Origin: Polaromonas sp. A23
GTDB lineage: Bacteria; Pseudomonadota; Gammaproteobacteria; Burkholderiales; Burkholderiaceae_C
NCBI RefSeq assembly: GCF_002001015.1
Contig: NZ_MUNO01000016.1
Location: forward strand, 19,518 to 83,517
Reading direction: 5' to 3'
DNA: 64,000 nucleotides
Shown here one piece after another: positions 63,500 through 64,000 of this stretch (positions are counted from its first letter, which is position 1; each line of letters begins with the position of its first letter). Position numbers and translations under genes: made by a program. A model generated the notes under the pieces. That model was not told the origin of the DNA. It ran no database searches and was given only the letters and a program-made list of their open reading frames with translations.

Positions 63500-63560
63500 A
63501 TGTGCCTCTTGCCCTTATTTTGCGGGCGCTAATAGCTATTGAATTGATAGCAAAACTCTT
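63500..63560 (-). repeat. Gene-end intergenic repeat, copy F
   Basis: On the minus strand: AATAGCTATTAGCGCCCGC then AAAATAAGGGCAAGAGGCAC, the closest match to copy A. It is preceded by a TTGCTATCAATTC arm that pairs with the core. Confidence 0.6.
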
Positions 63561-63571
63561 ATGGCCTTGTC

Positions 63572-63592
63572 ATCCCGGACTTGATCCGGGAT
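63572..63592. repeat. Short palindromic REP-type motif
   Basis: ATCCCGGA-CTTGA-TCCGGGAT is a perfect 8 bp hairpin followed by CCATG, a motif I recognise as dispersed in many proteobacterial genomes. Confidence 0.5.
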
Positions 63593-63667
63593 CCATGCAG
63601 GCGATCCTCCTGTACTGTTTGGGCTGAGCTTGTTGAAGCCGTCTTTGTGTCCTGCGCTGGAGGGTTG

Positions 63668-64000
63668 CCTGCAAGCCGGGGGTTGCCCGGCGGCAACTCA
63701 CTTTCTTTTTGCGTCGCCAAAAAGAAAGTAAGCAAAGAAAAAGGCGACCCTGCTGTCTGCGTCCCTTCGCTTCGCTGCGGGCAGCCTGCGGTGCTCGGTC
63801 CAGCCGGGGTCGAGCTCGAACTCGCTACGCTCAGACAATCGCTCGCCCTGATCCGTCTGGCCCTGCGCTCCTCGGCGCATACAGAAGGGTGGGGGATGAA
63901 AGCGGGAGCGGATTCGGGTACAGATGCGGATGCGGGGAGACCTGACGCGCGAAGCGCGTCAGGTCGAGAACGCGGCCGTCATGTTTGCACGCGAGCGCAG
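63668..64000. repeat. Second copy of the large inverted-repeat element, left arm and centre
   Basis: From GCCTGCAAGCCGGGGG it matches the element at 50086 through CGCATACAGAAGGGTGG to the central hairpin, here GACCTGACGCGC/GCGCGTCAGGTC around GAA (63940-63966). The central palindrome differs in sequence from the first copy while the arms are conserved. The window ends before a right arm can be judged. Confidence 0.8.

Noticed and set aside
1..64000. CRISPR array or rRNA genes
   Set aside because: No regularly spaced short repeats and no 16S or 23S segments were seen.

Overview
The window is a chromosomal segment of a betaproteobacterium, most likely order Burkholderiales, family Comamonadaceae (Polaromonas/Rhodoferax/Variovorax-like). 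This rests on the gene order spoT-rpoZ-gmk-yicC / Ser-Thr kinase-PP2C-rph-rdgB-hemW, on the urt and ure gene sets, on high GC, and on a gene-end repeat with core TAGCT..CGCCCGT that I associate with this family from memory. No database was searched; all family names come from motifs read in the translations.

Layout. 1-7.4 kb: conserved housekeeping block (spoT runs off the left edge; rpoZ, gmk, yicC on minus; kinase, phosphatase, rph, rdgB, hemW on plus). 7.4-8.4 kb: a J-domain-like membrane gene inserted behind hemW and followed by a second, diverged copy of the hemW 3' end. 8.4-9.2 kb: TPR protein and tRNA-Ser. 9.2-12.8 kb: accessory patch of three unknown genes, two pairs of about 200 bp direct repeats, attC-like traces and a frameshifted serine recombinase. 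13-15.5 kb: secreted GH5 glycosidase, followed by a 161 bp MITE-like element. 15.7-20.4 kb: ureABCEFG (minus) behind a -24/-12 (sigma-54) promoter. 20.5-24.9 kb, divergent from urease: an NCS1 permease fused to a hybrid histidine kinase, overlapping a LuxR-type response regulator gene. 25-28.6 kb: IF-1 and small envelope proteins. 28.9-35.2 kb: a 2112-residue soluble sensor protein with ten PAS domains, two kinase cores and two receivers. 35.3-41.2 kb: VOC protein, AraC regulator, RcnB-like protein, kinase/receiver protein, EF-hand protein, JmjC-like oxygenase and a toxin-antitoxin pair. 41.5-44.7 kb: AT-richer two-gene island encoding a DGQHR protein and a Dam-type methylase. 44.9-51.4 kb: urtABCDE urea ABC transporter, split between urtD and urtE by a 547 bp inverted-repeat element. 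51.4-53.6 kb: Cache-type histidine kinase followed by a second copy of the urtE 3' end. 53.7-62.5 kb: DUF817, DUF2809, antiporter, M48 protease, a DUF3597 remnant, a 7TM-DISM hybrid kinase and a lone receiver. 62.5-63.3 kb: ureD, far from the other urease genes. 63.3-64 kb: repeats.

How the genes fit together. Urea uptake (urt), hydrolysis (ureABC) and nickel insertion (ureD, ureE, ureF, ureG) are all present but dispersed. The sigma-54 promoter points to nitrogen control, and the permease-kinase next to ureA is a candidate sensor of a nitrogenous substrate such as a purine, hydantoin or allantoin.

The most notable signals are the permease-kinase with an eight-cysteine linker, the DGQHR-Dam pair, and the repeated pattern (hemW and urtE) of a new gene sitting between two diverged copies of a host gene's 3' end, which looks like homology-anchored uptake of foreign DNA.
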